Shown here in pieces: positions 1 through 8,909 of a stretch of DNA of 64,000 bases (the stretch's first letter is position 1; every line of letters begins with the position of its first letter). Position numbers and translations under genes: made by a program. The DNA comes from DATAOG01 sp963782885. GTDB lineage: Bacteria > Pseudomonadota > Alphaproteobacteria > Geminicoccales > Geminicoccaceae. Location: the NCBI GenBank assembly GCA_963782885.1, contig CAWALL010000013.1:248001-312000 (forward strand). The letters run 5' to 3'. The notes under the pieces were generated by a model, which was given only the letters and a program-made list of their open reading frames with translations, was not told where the DNA came from and ran no database searches.

Positions 1-545
1 GCCAGCGCCAGCTCGCGGGCCAGCTCTCGGGCGGCTGGAAGCAGCGCCTGGCACTCGCCGCCTGCCTGCTGCACAGCCCCCGCCTGCTGCTCCTCGACGA
101 GCCGACCGCCGGCGTCGACCCCAAGGCCCGGCGCGAGTTCTGGGACCAGATCCACGAGCTGGCCCGCGCCGGCATGACCGTGCTGGTCAGCACCCACTAC
201 ATGGACGAGGCCGAGCGCTGCCACGAGGTCGGCTATCTCGCGGCCGGCAAGCTCCTGGTCCACGGCGGGGTCGACCAGGTACTCGAGCGCTCGGGCCTGA
301 CCACCTTCGAGGTCGCGGGCCCGGACCTGGAGGCGCTGGCGGCCGAGCTGCGCGCGCTGCCGGGCGTCGAGATGACCGCGGCCTTCGGCGCCTCGCTGCA
401 CGTCAGCGGCACCGACAAGGCGCTCCTCGAGCAGAGCCTCGCGCCCTTCCGTGCCGACCCGAAGTACCGCTGGGCCGAGACCAGGCCCAGCCTCGAGGAC
501 GTCTTCATCCACACCCTGCAGCGCGCCGGGGTGCAAGTGTCATGA
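1..545 (+). CDS. ABC-2 type exporter, ATP-binding subunit (5' end outside window)
   Basis: C-terminal 180 residues of an ABC ATPase; the reading frame is open from base 3 and the Walker A part lies upstream of the window. The visible part has the signature LSGGWKQR, a Walker B LLLLDEPTAGVD with D-loop, and an H-loop STHYMDEAERC, followed by the extra C-terminal domain common in multidrug-type ATPases (CcmA/YbhF group). It would power export by the membrane subunit encoded next. Its TGA overlaps the ATG of that gene by four bases (ATGA), so the two are probably translationally coupled. The substrate cannot be told from sequence. Confidence 0.93.
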   Translation, partial: QRQLAGQLSGGWKQRLALAACLLHSPRLLLLDEPTAGVDPKARREFWDQIHELARAGMTVLVSTHYMDEAERCHEVGYLAAGKLLVHGGVDQVLERSGLTTFEVAGPDLEALAAELRALPGVEMTAAFGASLHVSGTDKALLEQSLAPFRADPKYRWAETRPSLEDVFIHTLQRAGVQVS

Positions 546-1681
546 CCGGCCTGTCCCTGTCCTGGCGCCGCTTCCGGGCGATCCTGATCAAGGAATTCAT
601 CCAGATGCGGCGCGACCGGCTGACCTTCGCGATGCTGATCGGCATCCCGCTGCTCCAGCTCACGCTGTTCGGCTACGCGATCAACACCGACCCCAAGCAC
701 CTGCCGACCGCGCTGCTGCTCGCCGATCGCGGCGTGTTCGCCCGCAGCCTGGTCCAGGCGCTCGAGAACTCGGGCTACTTCGAGGTCACGCGCCAGGTCG
801 CGAGCGAGGCCGAGGCGGGCGAACTGCTCGCGCGCGGCGACGTCCAGTTCGTGCTCAGCATTCCTGAGGACTTCTCGCGCGAGCTCCTGCGCGGCCGCCG
901 GCCCGCGGTCCTGCTCGAGGCGGATGCCACCGATCCGGTTGCGACCGGCAATGCGCTGGCAGCGCTGGCCGCGCTCAACCGCACCGCACTCGCCCACGAC
1001 CTGAAAGGCCCGCTCGCATCGCTGAAGGCCGGCGAGCCCGCGTTCGATCTGCGCGTCCACCGCCGCTACAACCCGGAAGGGGCGACCGAGTACAACATCG
1101 TCCCGGGGCTGATCGGCACCATCCTGACCATGACCATGGTGATGATGACCGCGATCGCGGTCACCCGCGAGCGCGAGCGCGGCACCATGGAGAACCTGCT
1201 CTCGATGCCGGTCCGGCCGTTCGAGGTCATGCTCGGCAAGATCGTCCCCTTCATCGTGGTCGGCTACTTCCAGGTCGTGGTCATCCTGGTCGCCGGCCGG
1301 CTGCTGTTCGGGGTGCCGGTGCTGGGCTCGCTCTGGCTCCTGTCGCTCGCCCTGATCCTGTTCATCGCCGCCAACCTCGCGGTCGGCTTCACCTTCTCGA
1401 CCATGGCCGAGAACCAGCTGCAGGCGATGCAGATGACCTTTTTCTTCTTTTTGCCGTCGCTTTTGTTGTCCGGCTTCCTGTTCCCGTTCCGCGGCATGCC
1501 GGAATGGGCGCAGATCGTGGGCTCGGTCTTTCCGCTCACCCACTTCCTGCGGATCGTCCGCGGCATCCTGCTCAAGGGCAACGGCTGGAGCGAGATCACG
1601 CCCGAGCTCTGGCCGATCGTCCTGTTCATGATCGCCGCCGGCGCGATCGCGCTGAACCGCTACCGCGAGACCCTCGACTGA
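542..1681 (+). CDS. ABC-2 type transporter permease (YbhR/YbhS-like)
   Basis: A 379-residue membrane protein of the ABC-2 family. It has one N-terminal membrane helix (about residues 27-48), a large extracytoplasmic loop (about 50-180), then five or so helices from residue 185 to the C-terminus. A conserved RERERGTMENLLSMP segment at about residue 205 matches the ABC-2 coupling region. This layout is that of YbhR/YbhS and related drug or polysaccharide exporters. It pairs with the overlapping upstream ATPase. The start ATG at 542 is fixed by the overlap. Family assignment is strong; the exported compound is unknown. Confidence 0.93.
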   Translation: MTGLSLSWRRFRAILIKEFIQMRRDRLTFAMLIGIPLLQLTLFGYAINTDPKHLPTALLLADRGVFARSLVQALENSGYFEVTRQVASEAEAGELLARGDVQFVLSIPEDFSRELLRGRRPAVLLEADATDPVATGNALAALAALNRTALAHDLKGPLASLKAGEPAFDLRVHRRYNPEGATEYNIVPGLIGTILTMTMVMMTAIAVTRERERGTMENLLSMPVRPFEVMLGKIVPFIVVGYFQVVVILVAGRLLFGVPVLGSLWLLSLALILFIAANLAVGFTFSTMAENQLQAMQMTFFFFLPSLLLSGFLFPFRGMPEWAQIVGSVFPLTHFLRIVRGILLKGNGWSEITPELWPIVLFMIAAGAIALNRYRETLD

Positions 1682-1707
1682 GGCAGCTTAATTCTCCTCG
1701 AGCGCGA

Positions 1708-2358
1708 TCACGCGTGCGGGTGCGCCGTCGGCATCGGGGAGCTTGAGCGGCAGGCAGCAGAGGAACGTGCGCGGCCGCGTTCAACGCCGCCGTGTTCGAC
1801 GAGATACTCGATCAGGATCACACCGTTCCTGAGCAGCACGTCGTGCGTCACGTGCTCCGCGACCGGCCGGATTTCCCCCTTGAGCAGGAGCCGGATCGTA
1901 TAGTCCTGCGGGAAATCGAAGGCGACCGCCCGCGGCTGGCGCGCCAGCAGCCACGCCGCCGCCTCGCGCTCGATGAAGGGCGCCTCGGTCCAGAACTCCG
2001 GCGTCCGGGGCGACCGCTGCTGGCCCCAGCAGCTCTTCATGACCACGATGTCGCCCGGCTCGACGTGGCCGGCGGCCGCGGCCAGGCGCTCGGCCGTGAT
2101 CGCCTCGTCCGGGCGCACCGGCGCGAGATCGACCACCGCCGCCTCGCCGACCGTGGTCTCGAGCGGGATCTCGCTCGTGGTCTTGCCGTCGGCGAAGAAA
2201 TGGCGCGGGCTGTCCATGTGGGTGAAGCCGTGCACCGCCCACCCCGCCCAGGTCACCTGGAACAGATCGCCCCGGGCGTAGTCGCTGGTCAGGCGGCGCT
2301 CGACCGGCCAGCGGAAGTGGTCCGCGATCGGCATCGACAGATCGATGACCCGGGGCAT
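1708..2358 (-). CDS. Cyclase family protein (kynurenine formamidase-like), C-terminus frameshifted
   Basis: A cyclase-family metal hydrolase of about 216 residues as read. Near the N-terminus it has MPRVIDLSMPIADHF and the metal-binding segment GFTHMDSPRHF (His-x-Asp plus His); further on is the FDFPQDY segment. The last 24 codons do not fit the family. Restoring one C in the GC-rich run near 1772-1776 gives a normal ending (RTFLCCLPLKLPDADG and then ALEEN) with stop TAA at 1688-1690. The gene probably should span 1688-2358, 223 residues. The start overlaps the stop of the upstream VOC gene (ATGA), so the two form one unit. Whether the lost base is real or a sequencing error cannot be decided here. 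The substrate is unknown. Confidence 0.82.
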   Translation of the reverse strand: MPRVIDLSMPIADHFRWPVERRLTSDYARGDLFQVTWAGWAVHGFTHMDSPRHFFADGKTTSEIPLETTVGEAAVVDLAPVRPDEAITAERLAAAAGHVEPGDIVVMKSCWGQQRSPRTPEFWTEAPFIEREAAAWLLARQPRAVAFDFPQDYTIRLLLKGEIRPVAEHVTHDVLLRNGVILIEYLVEHGGVERGRARSSAACRSSSPMPTAHPHA

Positions 2359-2810
2359 CAGCGAACGGCCTCGATGAACTCGATCAGAAGACCGTAGGCG
2401 CTCGACAGGTAGACCACCTTGCGCCCGCGGTTCGGCCCGGAATCGATCGCGACGATCTCGCCGACCAGCTCGAGGCCATGGGCGGCCGCCGCCTCGACCG
2501 CGGCCGGGACGTCGTCGACGTCGAGCGCGATGTGGGCAGCACCGTCGTCGTAGACCTTGGGCTGGTCGAAGCCGCGGATGCCGTTCTTGGCGTAGCGGAT
2601 CAGCTCGACCCGGTGCCCCGGCCCCTGCAGATAGGCGATCTCGACCTCGGGTCGCGGCAGCCCGGTCATGCGGCCGATCAGCGCCGGGCCGCGCGGCGCC
2701 CGCGACAAGAGCTCGAACCCCAGAAGATCGCGGAAGAAACCGATCGCCCGGTCGAGATCGGTCACGATCACGCCGGTATGGTTGAACCCCCGCACCTCGA
2801 AAGCGGCCAC
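2358..2810 (-). CDS. VOC (glyoxalase/dioxygenase superfamily) protein
   Basis: A 150-residue protein with two beta-alpha-beta-beta-beta modules of the vicinal-oxygen-chelate fold. The first starts at FNHTGVIVTDLDRAIGFF with the metal-ligand His at about residue 11. The second is centred on AHIALDVDDVPAAVE, and Glu in LIEFIE near the C-terminus is a likely third ligand. It is first in a two-gene unit with the cyclase-family hydrolase, which suggests a shared small-molecule degradation step. The reaction (lyase, isomerase or dioxygenase) cannot be assigned from sequence. Confidence 0.85.
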   Translation of the reverse strand: MAAFEVRGFNHTGVIVTDLDRAIGFFRDLLGFELLSRAPRGPALIGRMTGLPRPEVEIAYLQGPGHRVELIRYAKNGIRGFDQPKVYDDGAAHIALDVDDVPAAVEAAAAHGLELVGEIVAIDSGPNRGRKVVYLSSAYGLLIEFIEAVR

Positions 2811-2926
2811 GCTCGCCTCCCCGTGATGTCGCCGGCCCGGCGCCGGCGGTCCCTTTGAATCGCCTATGGTACTTCACAGGGCGCAGGGCTAAGCTACCAG
2901 CGATTTCAGAGCCGAGGCCCCCGGTC

Positions 2927-3907
2927 ATGGATAGCATCACCGATGATCCCCCTCCAGCGATTGCCGCCGAACTGCAGGCCGCCCGCGCCGGGCTGGACCA
3001 GTCGATCCCGGGCAAAGCCGCCGCCAATCTCCTGATCGCGACCTGGAACCTGCGCGCCTTCGGCTCGCTGACCCGCAGGTGGACCGCGCTCGACGACGAC
3101 AGCCCCAAGCGCGACCTGCGCGGCCTGCGCGCGATCATCGAGGTCGTGCGGCGCTTCGACGTGATCGCGATCCAGGAGGTCAAGGGCGATCTCCGGGCGC
3201 TGCGCGACATGCTCCGCTTCCTCGGCGACGACTGGGGTTTCCTGATGACCGACGTCTGCCGGGGCAGCGCCGGCAACGACGAGCGCCTGGCCTTCCTGTT
3301 CGATCGCCGCCGGCTCAAGCCGTCCGGCCTCGCGGCCGAGGTCGTCCTGTCGCCGGAATGGATCGCGGGCGAGCAGCCCGAGGTCGCGCTCCGCCGGCAG
3401 TTCGTCCGCACGCCGTATGCGGTGAGCTTCGCCACGGCCTCGGGCGCGACCTTCATCCTGCTGACCGCCCACATCGCTTTCGGCACCGGCCCCGCCACCG
3501 CCGACCGGGTGCCGGAGCTCGCCGGCATCGCGCAGTGGATGGCGGCCTGGGCGGCCGAAAGCAGCCGCTGGCACCACAATCTCCTGGTGCTCGGCGACTT
3601 CAACGTCGATCGCAGCGGCAGCCCGCTGTGGCAGGCGTTCACCTCGACCGGCCTCGTCGTCCCCGATATCCTGCACAGCGTGCCGCGGACCGTGTTCTCC
3701 GATCCCGCCGCCGCCGACACCGACAAGTTTTACGATCAGATCGCCTGGTTCGTGGACGCCGGGCGCGCCCTGATCGACCTCACCTTCGCGAGCGCCGGCG
3801 GCTTCGACTTCCTGCCGTTCTTCTATCGCGACGCCGGTCTCTCGAAGACCTCGATCTCCTGGCGGATTTCCGACCACTACCCGCTCTGGACCGAATTCAT
3901 GGTCTGA
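2927..3907 (+). CDS. Endonuclease/exonuclease/phosphatase (DNase I-like) family protein
   Basis: About 326 residues from ATG 2927; an in-frame TTG at 2855 would add 24 residues that do not look conserved. The signature motifs of the family appear in order: ATWNLRAFG (Asn), IQEVKG (metal-binding Glu), LVLGDFNVDRSG (Asp and Asn) and ISDHYPLWTEF (Asp-His pair), so the catalytic site looks complete. There is no signal peptide. Possible substrates are nucleic acid or phosphodiester compounds. It stands alone, upstream of a graveyard of decayed genes on the other strand. Confidence 0.88.
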   Translation: MDSITDDPPPAIAAELQAARAGLDQSIPGKAAANLLIATWNLRAFGSLTRRWTALDDDSPKRDLRGLRAIIEVVRRFDVIAIQEVKGDLRALRDMLRFLGDDWGFLMTDVCRGSAGNDERLAFLFDRRRLKPSGLAAEVVLSPEWIAGEQPEVALRRQFVRTPYAVSFATASGATFILLTAHIAFGTGPATADRVPELAGIAQWMAAWAAESSRWHHNLLVLGDFNVDRSGSPLWQAFTSTGLVVPDILHSVPRTVFSDPAAADTDKFYDQIAWFVDAGRALIDLTFASAGGFDFLPFFYRDAGLSKTSISWRISDHYPLWTEFMV

Positions 3908-4109
3908 GGGGCGCTCGCCCCGCCTCCGCCGACCGCTCGCGGTTTCCCGCATGCTGTTCGACCACGCGGCCTGACGGTCCGGGCGGGTCAGGCCCTCAGC
4001 GCACCGTCGGGCCGAGTGGGCAACGCTCCTGGCTGACCGGGCGCCACGCGGCGCGTCCCGACAGCACCTGCCGCCGCGCCGCGGCTTCACGCAGATCCGG
4101 ATCAGGATC

Positions 4110-4552
4110 GTGGCGGAATGTTCTGATGCAGTCCCGCGACGCCGGTGCTGGAGACGGCGCCGCCCGGGTCGCGAGGCCATGCAGTTGCGTCTCGCGGTTG
4201 AACTCGCCCCAGGTCACGCCGGCCTGCACGCGCACCGTGCCGGCCTTCGGACCGAGATGGCTGCCCTTGATCAGGCTGAGATCGATCATCAGGCCATCGT
4301 CGCAGACCGCGCGGCCGGCGACGTTGTGCCCGCCGCTGCGCACCGCGATCTCGAGACCGCCGTCGACAGCGAAGCCGAGGGCATCCACGACGTCGGCGGT
4401 GCCCAGACACCGCGCGATGACGGGGGGCGCCGGTCGATCATGCCGTTGTGCACCCGTCGCGTCGCGTCGCAGCCGTCGTCACCCGGCACCAGCAGCCGAT
4501 CAGAGAAAGCCGCCGCCAGCGAGGCCAGCGCCCCCCGGTCGATCTCGGTCAT
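4110..4552 (-). pseudogene. FAD-linked (BBE-type) oxidase remnant
   Basis: The N-terminal third of an FAD_binding_4 (PCMH-type) oxidoreductase is recognisable across three frames. MTEIDRGALASLAAAF starts at 4552. After a run of six C near 4421-4426 the match moves frame to DVVDALGFAVDGG, AVRSGGHNVAG and GVTWGEFNRETQ. Near 4180 it shifts again to GGAVSSTGVAGL and then stops matching. The FAD-binding GGHN segment survives, but the rest of the FAD domain and all of the substrate domain are missing. Two frameshifts plus 3' truncation make it a dead gene. It heads a row of same-strand remnants reaching to about 5230. Confidence 0.75.
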
Positions 4553-4665
4553 GGAACTCGTCTTTCCGGTTTTGAATCCGGCAGTCCATCGGATGGAACA
4601 AGGAGGCGCCGTGAGCGCGGCCTGTAGGCAATCAGCCGCTGCACCGGCGCGTCATGGCACTGCGC

Positions 4666-4853
4666 TCACATGCCCGGCGGCGTGAACCTGCCGTCGATGG
4701 CCGTCCACCCGCCGTCGGCGAACAGCACGGCACCCGTGACATAGCTGGCTGCATCCGAGGCGAGGGAGATCGTCGGCCCAGCCATCTCGCCGATGCCGGA
4801 GGCCGCACCGACGACGGCGGCATCTTGCCCTCCAGGCTGAACATCGCCCTCAT
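4666..4853 (-). pseudogene. Short-chain dehydrogenase remnant with large internal deletion
   Basis: The reading begins MRAMFSLEGK, passes (after a frame change) through the cofactor-binding segment AAVVGAASGIG, and then jumps directly to a typical SDR C-terminus: ISLASDAASYVTGAVLFADGGWTAIDG. About 170 residues, including the NAG and YxxxK catalytic segments, are missing. This is a deletion derivative of a classical SDR of about 250 residues. It lies between the FAD-oxidase remnant and a transposase remnant, which suggests insertion-driven decay of a former catabolic cluster. Confidence 0.7.
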
Positions 4854-4861
4854 GCGCCCGA

Positions 4862-5233
4862 CCTCTTGCCGTCACCCCAGGTCGGATTGCTCAGCATTTG
4901 GCCATCCATCGCCGCTGGGCCTGACCCGGCCCGAAGCCGACATTCCCCATTCGGAGCCGGCTCGAGGGCCAGAATGTGCCCGTTGAAAGCATGAGGCAAG
5001 CTGCGTCGGCGGGCGGCGGCCGCGGACGGAGCGCCAAGGCTCGATCTCGGCACACCCCCGCGCCAACCTCAGGGCGAACTTGCGGGATCCCGGAGGGCGC
5101 TGGCCGATCGAGGCCCTTCCGGCCGGCGATGGTCCGCATCGCCAGATCGCGGGCCAGCCGCTCGGCATCGTTGACGTCCGGGTCGCCGGCGGGCCGGCCA
5201 TAGATCGCCTGGCGCCGGAGGCCCCGAGTGCTC
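4862..5233 (-). mobile_element. Degenerate IS1380-type transposase fragment
   Basis: Reading on the minus strand from about 5233, the segment RRQAIYGRPAGDPDVNDAER and then LARDLAMRTIAGRKGLDRPA closely resembles the N-proximal region of IS1380-family DDE transposases. Downstream the match is broken by frame changes; a short FNGHILAL-type piece near 4990 may be all that is left of the catalytic region. No intact reading frame and no inverted ends were found. The family call rests on recognition of this conserved segment only. Confidence 0.55.
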
Positions 5234-5419
5234 GCCTGGGCTGGCCGGGGTGAGCGCCGGTCGCCGCCGGTGGCCTTGAGGCGTAGCGACGGTTTATTGA
5301 CGCGATGTAACGATCACGCAATACGCTTGTCATTTTACCGGGCTACGCTAGGTCTTGGCTGCTGCCTCTCGGGTGCCCCTGAGGCTGCCCCTGCTTCAGC
5401 CATACCTTTGAGCCCAGCG

Positions 5420-6805
5420 ATGAGCCGTCAAGCTGCCCTCGACCGCGCCGCCCGCCACTACGACAGCGGCGCTTTTCTGGCCGATCTCGCGCGCCTGGTC
5501 GGCGTCCCGAGCGAGAGCCAGACGGCCCAGGGCACGCCGTATCTGGCGGCCTATCTGACCGATCACCTGCGGCCGGCGCTCGAGCACATGGGCTTCGTCT
5601 GCCAGGTGCTGGTCAATCCGGCCGCCGGCGGGCCGCTGCTGCTGGCCGAGCGGATCGAGGACCCCGACCTGCCGACCGCGCTGATCTATGGCCACGGCGA
5701 CGTGATCCGGGGGCTCGGGGAGGCCTGGGACGAGGGCCTGTCGCCCTGGGAGCTGACCGAGCGCGACGGCCGGATCTACGGCCGCGGGGTCGCCGACAAC
5801 AAGGGCCAGCACGCGATCAATCTGGCGGCGCTCGGCATGGTCATCGCCGAGCGTGAGCGCCTCGGGTTCAATGCCAAGGTCCTGATCGAGACCAGCGAGG
5901 AGATCGGCTCGCCGGGGCTGCGCGAGATCTGCGAGAACCATCAGGCGCAGCTCGCGGCCGATCTGCTGCTCGCCTCCGACGGCCCGCGGCTGGCGCCCGA
6001 CCAGCCGACCCTGGTCCTCGGCAGTCGCGGCGCGCTCAACTTCGATCTGGTGGCCGATCTGCGGGCCTCGGGCCAGCATTCGGGCAACTGGGGCGGCCTG
6101 CTGGCCAATCCCGCGATCCTGCTCGCGCACGCGATCGCGACCATCGTGACCAGGACCGGCGAGATCCGGATCCCGGAGCTCAAGCCGCGATCGATTCCGG
6201 GCGCGGTCGAGAGGGCGCTGGCCGATCTGGAAATCACAGCCGCGCCCGGCGACCCCGCGCTCGATCCCGACTGGGGCGAGCCCGGGCTGACCGCGGCCGA
6301 GAAGGTGTTCGGCTGGAACAGCTTCGAGGTCCTGGCCTGGACCGCCGGCAACCCGGACAACCCGGTCAACGCGATCCCGCCGCGGGCATCGGCGCACTGT
6401 CAGATCCGTTTCACCGTCGACACCGAGCCCGACGAGTTCCTGCCGGCGATCCGCGCCGCGCTGGACGCGGAGGGTCTCGCCGCGGTCGAGGTCCGGCCGG
6501 CCGCGGCGCCGGTGATGCGCGCGACCCGGACCGACCCCGAGCACAGCTGGGTCGGCTTTGCCCGGCGCTCGATCGAGCGGACCACCGGCCGGCCGCCGGT
6601 GGTGCTGCCGAACCTCGGCGGCTCGCTGCCCAACGACTGCTTCGCCGAGGTGCTGGGGCTGCCGACCGTCTGGGTCCCGCACGCGCATCGCGGCTGCAGC
6701 CAGCACGCGCCGAACGAGCACGCGCTGCCGGCGATCCTGCGCCAGGGGCTGCTGATCATGACCGGGCTGTTCTGGGACCTGGGCGAGCCCCGGCGCAATC
6801 ATTAG
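5420..6805 (+). CDS. M20 family metallopeptidase (ArgE/DapE/carnosinase type)
   Basis: A 461-residue dinuclear zinc hydrolase. Metal ligands are visible: H92 and D94 in GHGD, D126 in GRGVADNKG, and the catalytic/metal pair E160-E161 in TSEEIGSPG. Another conserved His lies in the C-terminal HRGCSQHAPNEH. A lid/dimerisation domain occupies about residues 195-330. There is no signal peptide, so it is cytoplasmic. The likely role is removal of an acyl group or dipeptide hydrolysis. The ATG at 5420 is chosen because the family alignment begins there; upstream in-frame codons do not look like protein. It converges with a minus-strand pair. Confidence 0.9.
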   Translation: MSRQAALDRAARHYDSGAFLADLARLVGVPSESQTAQGTPYLAAYLTDHLRPALEHMGFVCQVLVNPAAGGPLLLAERIEDPDLPTALIYGHGDVIRGLGEAWDEGLSPWELTERDGRIYGRGVADNKGQHAINLAALGMVIAERERLGFNAKVLIETSEEIGSPGLREICENHQAQLAADLLLASDGPRLAPDQPTLVLGSRGALNFDLVADLRASGQHSGNWGGLLANPAILLAHAIATIVTRTGEIRIPELKPRSIPGAVERALADLEITAAPGDPALDPDWGEPGLTAAEKVFGWNSFEVLAWTAGNPDNPVNAIPPRASAHCQIRFTVDTEPDEFLPAIRAALDAEGLAAVEVRPAAAPVMRATRTDPEHSWVGFARRSIERTTGRPPVVLPNLGGSLPNDCFAEVLGLPTVWVPHAHRGCSQHAPNEHALPAILRQGLLIMTGLFWDLGEPRRNH

Positions 6806-6816
6806 CGCGGCGGGCA

Positions 6817-7497
6817 TCAGCGCGGCCGGCAGCGGCCGAGCGTCCAGTCGGTGTCGAGCCGGAACGCGCGCCCGACCCGGAGCGGCCCGGCCGGCAGCCC
6901 CGCCAGCAGGTCCGGGTGGACCCCGATCTCGGCCTCGACCGCTTCGAGCCGCGCCCGCGCCAGGCCGAAATCGAACCGCGCATAGCGCCAGCGGCCGCCC
7001 GCGCCGCCGCTGATCAGAGGCTGCTCGAACAGGTCTTGCGCGGCCTCGGGACCGGTCGTCCCGCCGGTCGTCCGGAAGCGCGCGTCGAGCAACCAGGCGC
7101 CCCCGGGCCGCGCTGCGATCTCGAAGCTGGCCGCGGTCCACCGGATCGTCGCCCGGCGCTTGGCGAAGCCGTAGAGCCAGCGGCCGAGCAGGACCGGCAG
7201 CTGGCGGTCGAGCAGCAGCAACGGCAGGTGGCAGAACGGTCCTCGTGGCCCGCCCCGGGGCCGCACGAACGGCAACGCGAGCACGAACTCGCGGTAGCGC
7301 AGCCCGAAGGGCAGCCACGGCGGGCCGACGCGCTGATGCTCGCCGAGCAGCACGATCAGCGGGTGGCGCCGGCCCTGGGGCCGGAGCTCGAGACCGGCCG
7401 GCAAGAGGGCCGCGGCGACCTCCGCCGCCAGATCGGCGATCGCGACGACCGCCCCGAGCCGGCCGCTCGCCCGCGGCCAGGCCAGCGGATCGGCCAC
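6817..7497 (-). CDS. Hypothetical protein, possibly acetoacetate decarboxylase-like fold
   Basis: A 226-residue soluble-looking protein starting at GTG 7497, which shares its G with the TAG stop of the upstream PAP2 gene (TAGTG), so translation is probably coupled. The central part (GPFCHLPLLLLDRQ, WLYGFAKRRATI) loosely resembles acetoacetate decarboxylase-type barrel proteins, where a Lys in such a segment can be catalytic. This is a weak resemblance, and no firm function is claimed. It is well composed, with no frameshift. Its stop lies 11 bp from that of the converging M20 peptidase. Confidence 0.6.
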   Translation of the reverse strand: MADPLAWPRASGRLGAVVAIADLAAEVAAALLPAGLELRPQGRRHPLIVLLGEHQRVGPPWLPFGLRYREFVLALPFVRPRGGPRGPFCHLPLLLLDRQLPVLLGRWLYGFAKRRATIRWTAASFEIAARPGGAWLLDARFRTTGGTTGPEAAQDLFEQPLISGGAGGRWRYARFDFGLARARLEAVEAEIGVHPDLLAGLPAGPLRVGRAFRLDTDWTLGRCRPR

Positions 7498-8285
7498 TAT
7501 TCGGGCGGCTCCGGGGCCGCCTCGCCGGGCTGCTCGACCTCGCCCTCGCGCTGCAGCCGGAGCACCACCGCCCAGCACAGCATCGCCCAGCTGGCGCCGA
7601 GCGCCCAGCCCGCGAGCACGTCGCTCGGCCAGTGGACGCCGAGATAGATGCGGCTGATCCCGATCGCGAGCGTCAAAAGGATCGCGAGCCCGATCAGGTA
7701 GCTTTTGAGCCGGCGACGCGGCTGGACGCGGGCGAGCAGCATGCCGAGGGTCAGATAGACGATCGCCGAGAGCATCGAATGAGCCGAGGGGAAGCTTGCC
7801 GAGAACACCCGCGCCTCGGTGGTGACCAGATCGGGCCGCGGGCGCTCGAAGCCGGCCTTGAGCGCGAAGCCCAGGGCCACCCCGCCGCCGATCGCGACCA
7901 ACAGGAACAGCGCCGCCCGGCGCTTGCCCGCGAGCGCCAGATAACCCGCGACGGCGAGCGTGATCAGCGTCAGCACCAGCGTGCCGCCGAGCGCGGTCAG
8001 GTCGCGCATCGCCTCCTCGAGCCAGGCGGGGCCCAGCGGGTTGCCGGCGGCATCGCGGAACAGCAGCAAAAGCGCCCGATCGATCTGCTCGAGATCGCCT
8101 TCCTGCATCTCGCCCGCGACCCAGAGGAACAGCCAGAGGCCGCCGGCGACGATCAGGAGGCTGACCAGCAGGCTCGCCTCGGGCATCCAGCCCGCGAGCC
8201 AGGCCCGCCACGCCGACACCTGCGGCCGCCGGCGCCGCAGCCAGCCGCGCCAGCCGGCGCCTTCGATCTCGCCGCGGGTCACCAT
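7497..8285 (-). CDS. PAP2 family phosphatase, integral membrane
   Basis: A 262-residue membrane protein with about six helices and the full tripartite acid-phosphatase motif: KAGFERPRP (K-x6-RP), PSAHS and SRIYLGVHWPSD (SR-x5-H-x3-D). This is the undecaprenyl-/lipid-phosphate phosphatase type. The active site faces the periplasm in characterised relatives. The N-terminus has an Arg-rich cytoplasmic stretch before the first helix, and the C-terminal tail is acidic and Pro-rich. It is transcribed ahead of, and overlaps, the 226-residue hypothetical protein. The lipid substrate cannot be fixed from sequence. Confidence 0.9.
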   Translation of the reverse strand: MVTRGEIEGAGWRGWLRRRRPQVSAWRAWLAGWMPEASLLVSLLIVAGGLWLFLWVAGEMQEGDLEQIDRALLLLFRDAAGNPLGPAWLEEAMRDLTALGGTLVLTLITLAVAGYLALAGKRRAALFLLVAIGGGVALGFALKAGFERPRPDLVTTEARVFSASFPSAHSMLSAIVYLTLGMLLARVQPRRRLKSYLIGLAILLTLAIGISRIYLGVHWPSDVLAGWALGASWAMLCWAVVLRLQREGEVEQPGEAAPEPPE

Positions 8286-8435
8286 GCGCCGATCGCGGCT
8301 GCGCCCGCCCGCCGATCCCCGGCCGGCGCGCAGCGCGATTGATCCCGCCGCCGGCTCGGGCATACTCGGGGCCAACCCCAAGCGCGCGGCCGCCCGCTCC
8401 GGCGCCGTCGCCCGCAGAACGAAAGGCAACGCCCG

Positions 8436-8909
8436 ATGCCGACCCTCCGACCTCTCCTCCTGCTCGCCACGGCGCTGCTTACGACCCCGGCCGCGGCGCT
8501 CGAGGTCCGCCAGTCGGTCGAGGTCAAGGCCCCGCCCGAGCAGGTCTGGGCCCTGATCGGCAACTTCTGCTCGATCGCCAAATGGCATCCGGTCATCGCC
8601 GACTGCGCGCTGAGCCAGAAGGACGGCGTCGCGACCCGTAAGCTCACCACGGTCGACGGCGCGGTCCTGCTCGAAAAGCGCGTCCAGTACTCCGACGAGG
8701 GCATGTCCTACACCTACACGATCCTCGACAGCCCGCTGCCGGTCCGCGACTACACCTCGACGCTCGCGGTCATGGACCAGGGCGGCGGCTCGATGATCAC
8801 CTGGAGCGGCGAGTTCGAAGCCAAAGGCGCCCCCGACGCCAAGGCCAAGGACGTGATCACCGGCATCTACCAGGCCGGCCTGAAATCGCTCCAGGACCGG
8901 CTGCGCTAG
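8436..8909 (+). CDS. Exported SRPBCC (START/Bet v1 fold) protein
   Basis: A 157-residue protein with a clear Sec signal peptide (hydrophobic core at residues 6-17, predicted cleavage after AAA near residue 21). It is followed by a polyketide-cyclase/SRPBCC domain: VEVKAPPEQVWALIGNFCSIAKWHP is the usual N-terminal part (helical clamp and W-H-P), and the last helix is TGIYQAGLKSLQDRL. Such proteins bind hydrophobic ligands. The ligand is unknown. The 3' end overlaps the stop of the converging DUF2244 gene by four bases. Confidence 0.85.
   Translation: MPTLRPLLLLATALLTTPAAALEVRQSVEVKAPPEQVWALIGNFCSIAKWHPVIADCALSQKDGVATRKLTTVDGAVLLEKRVQYSDEGMSYTYTILDSPLPVRDYTSTLAVMDQGGGSMITWSGEFEAKGAPDAKAKDVITGIYQAGLKSLQDRLR

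Noticed and set aside
4300..4700. Plus-strand protein across the FAD-oxidase and SDR remnants
   Set aside because: Only antisense of the recognisable remnants; Arg/Ala-rich with no family resemblance.
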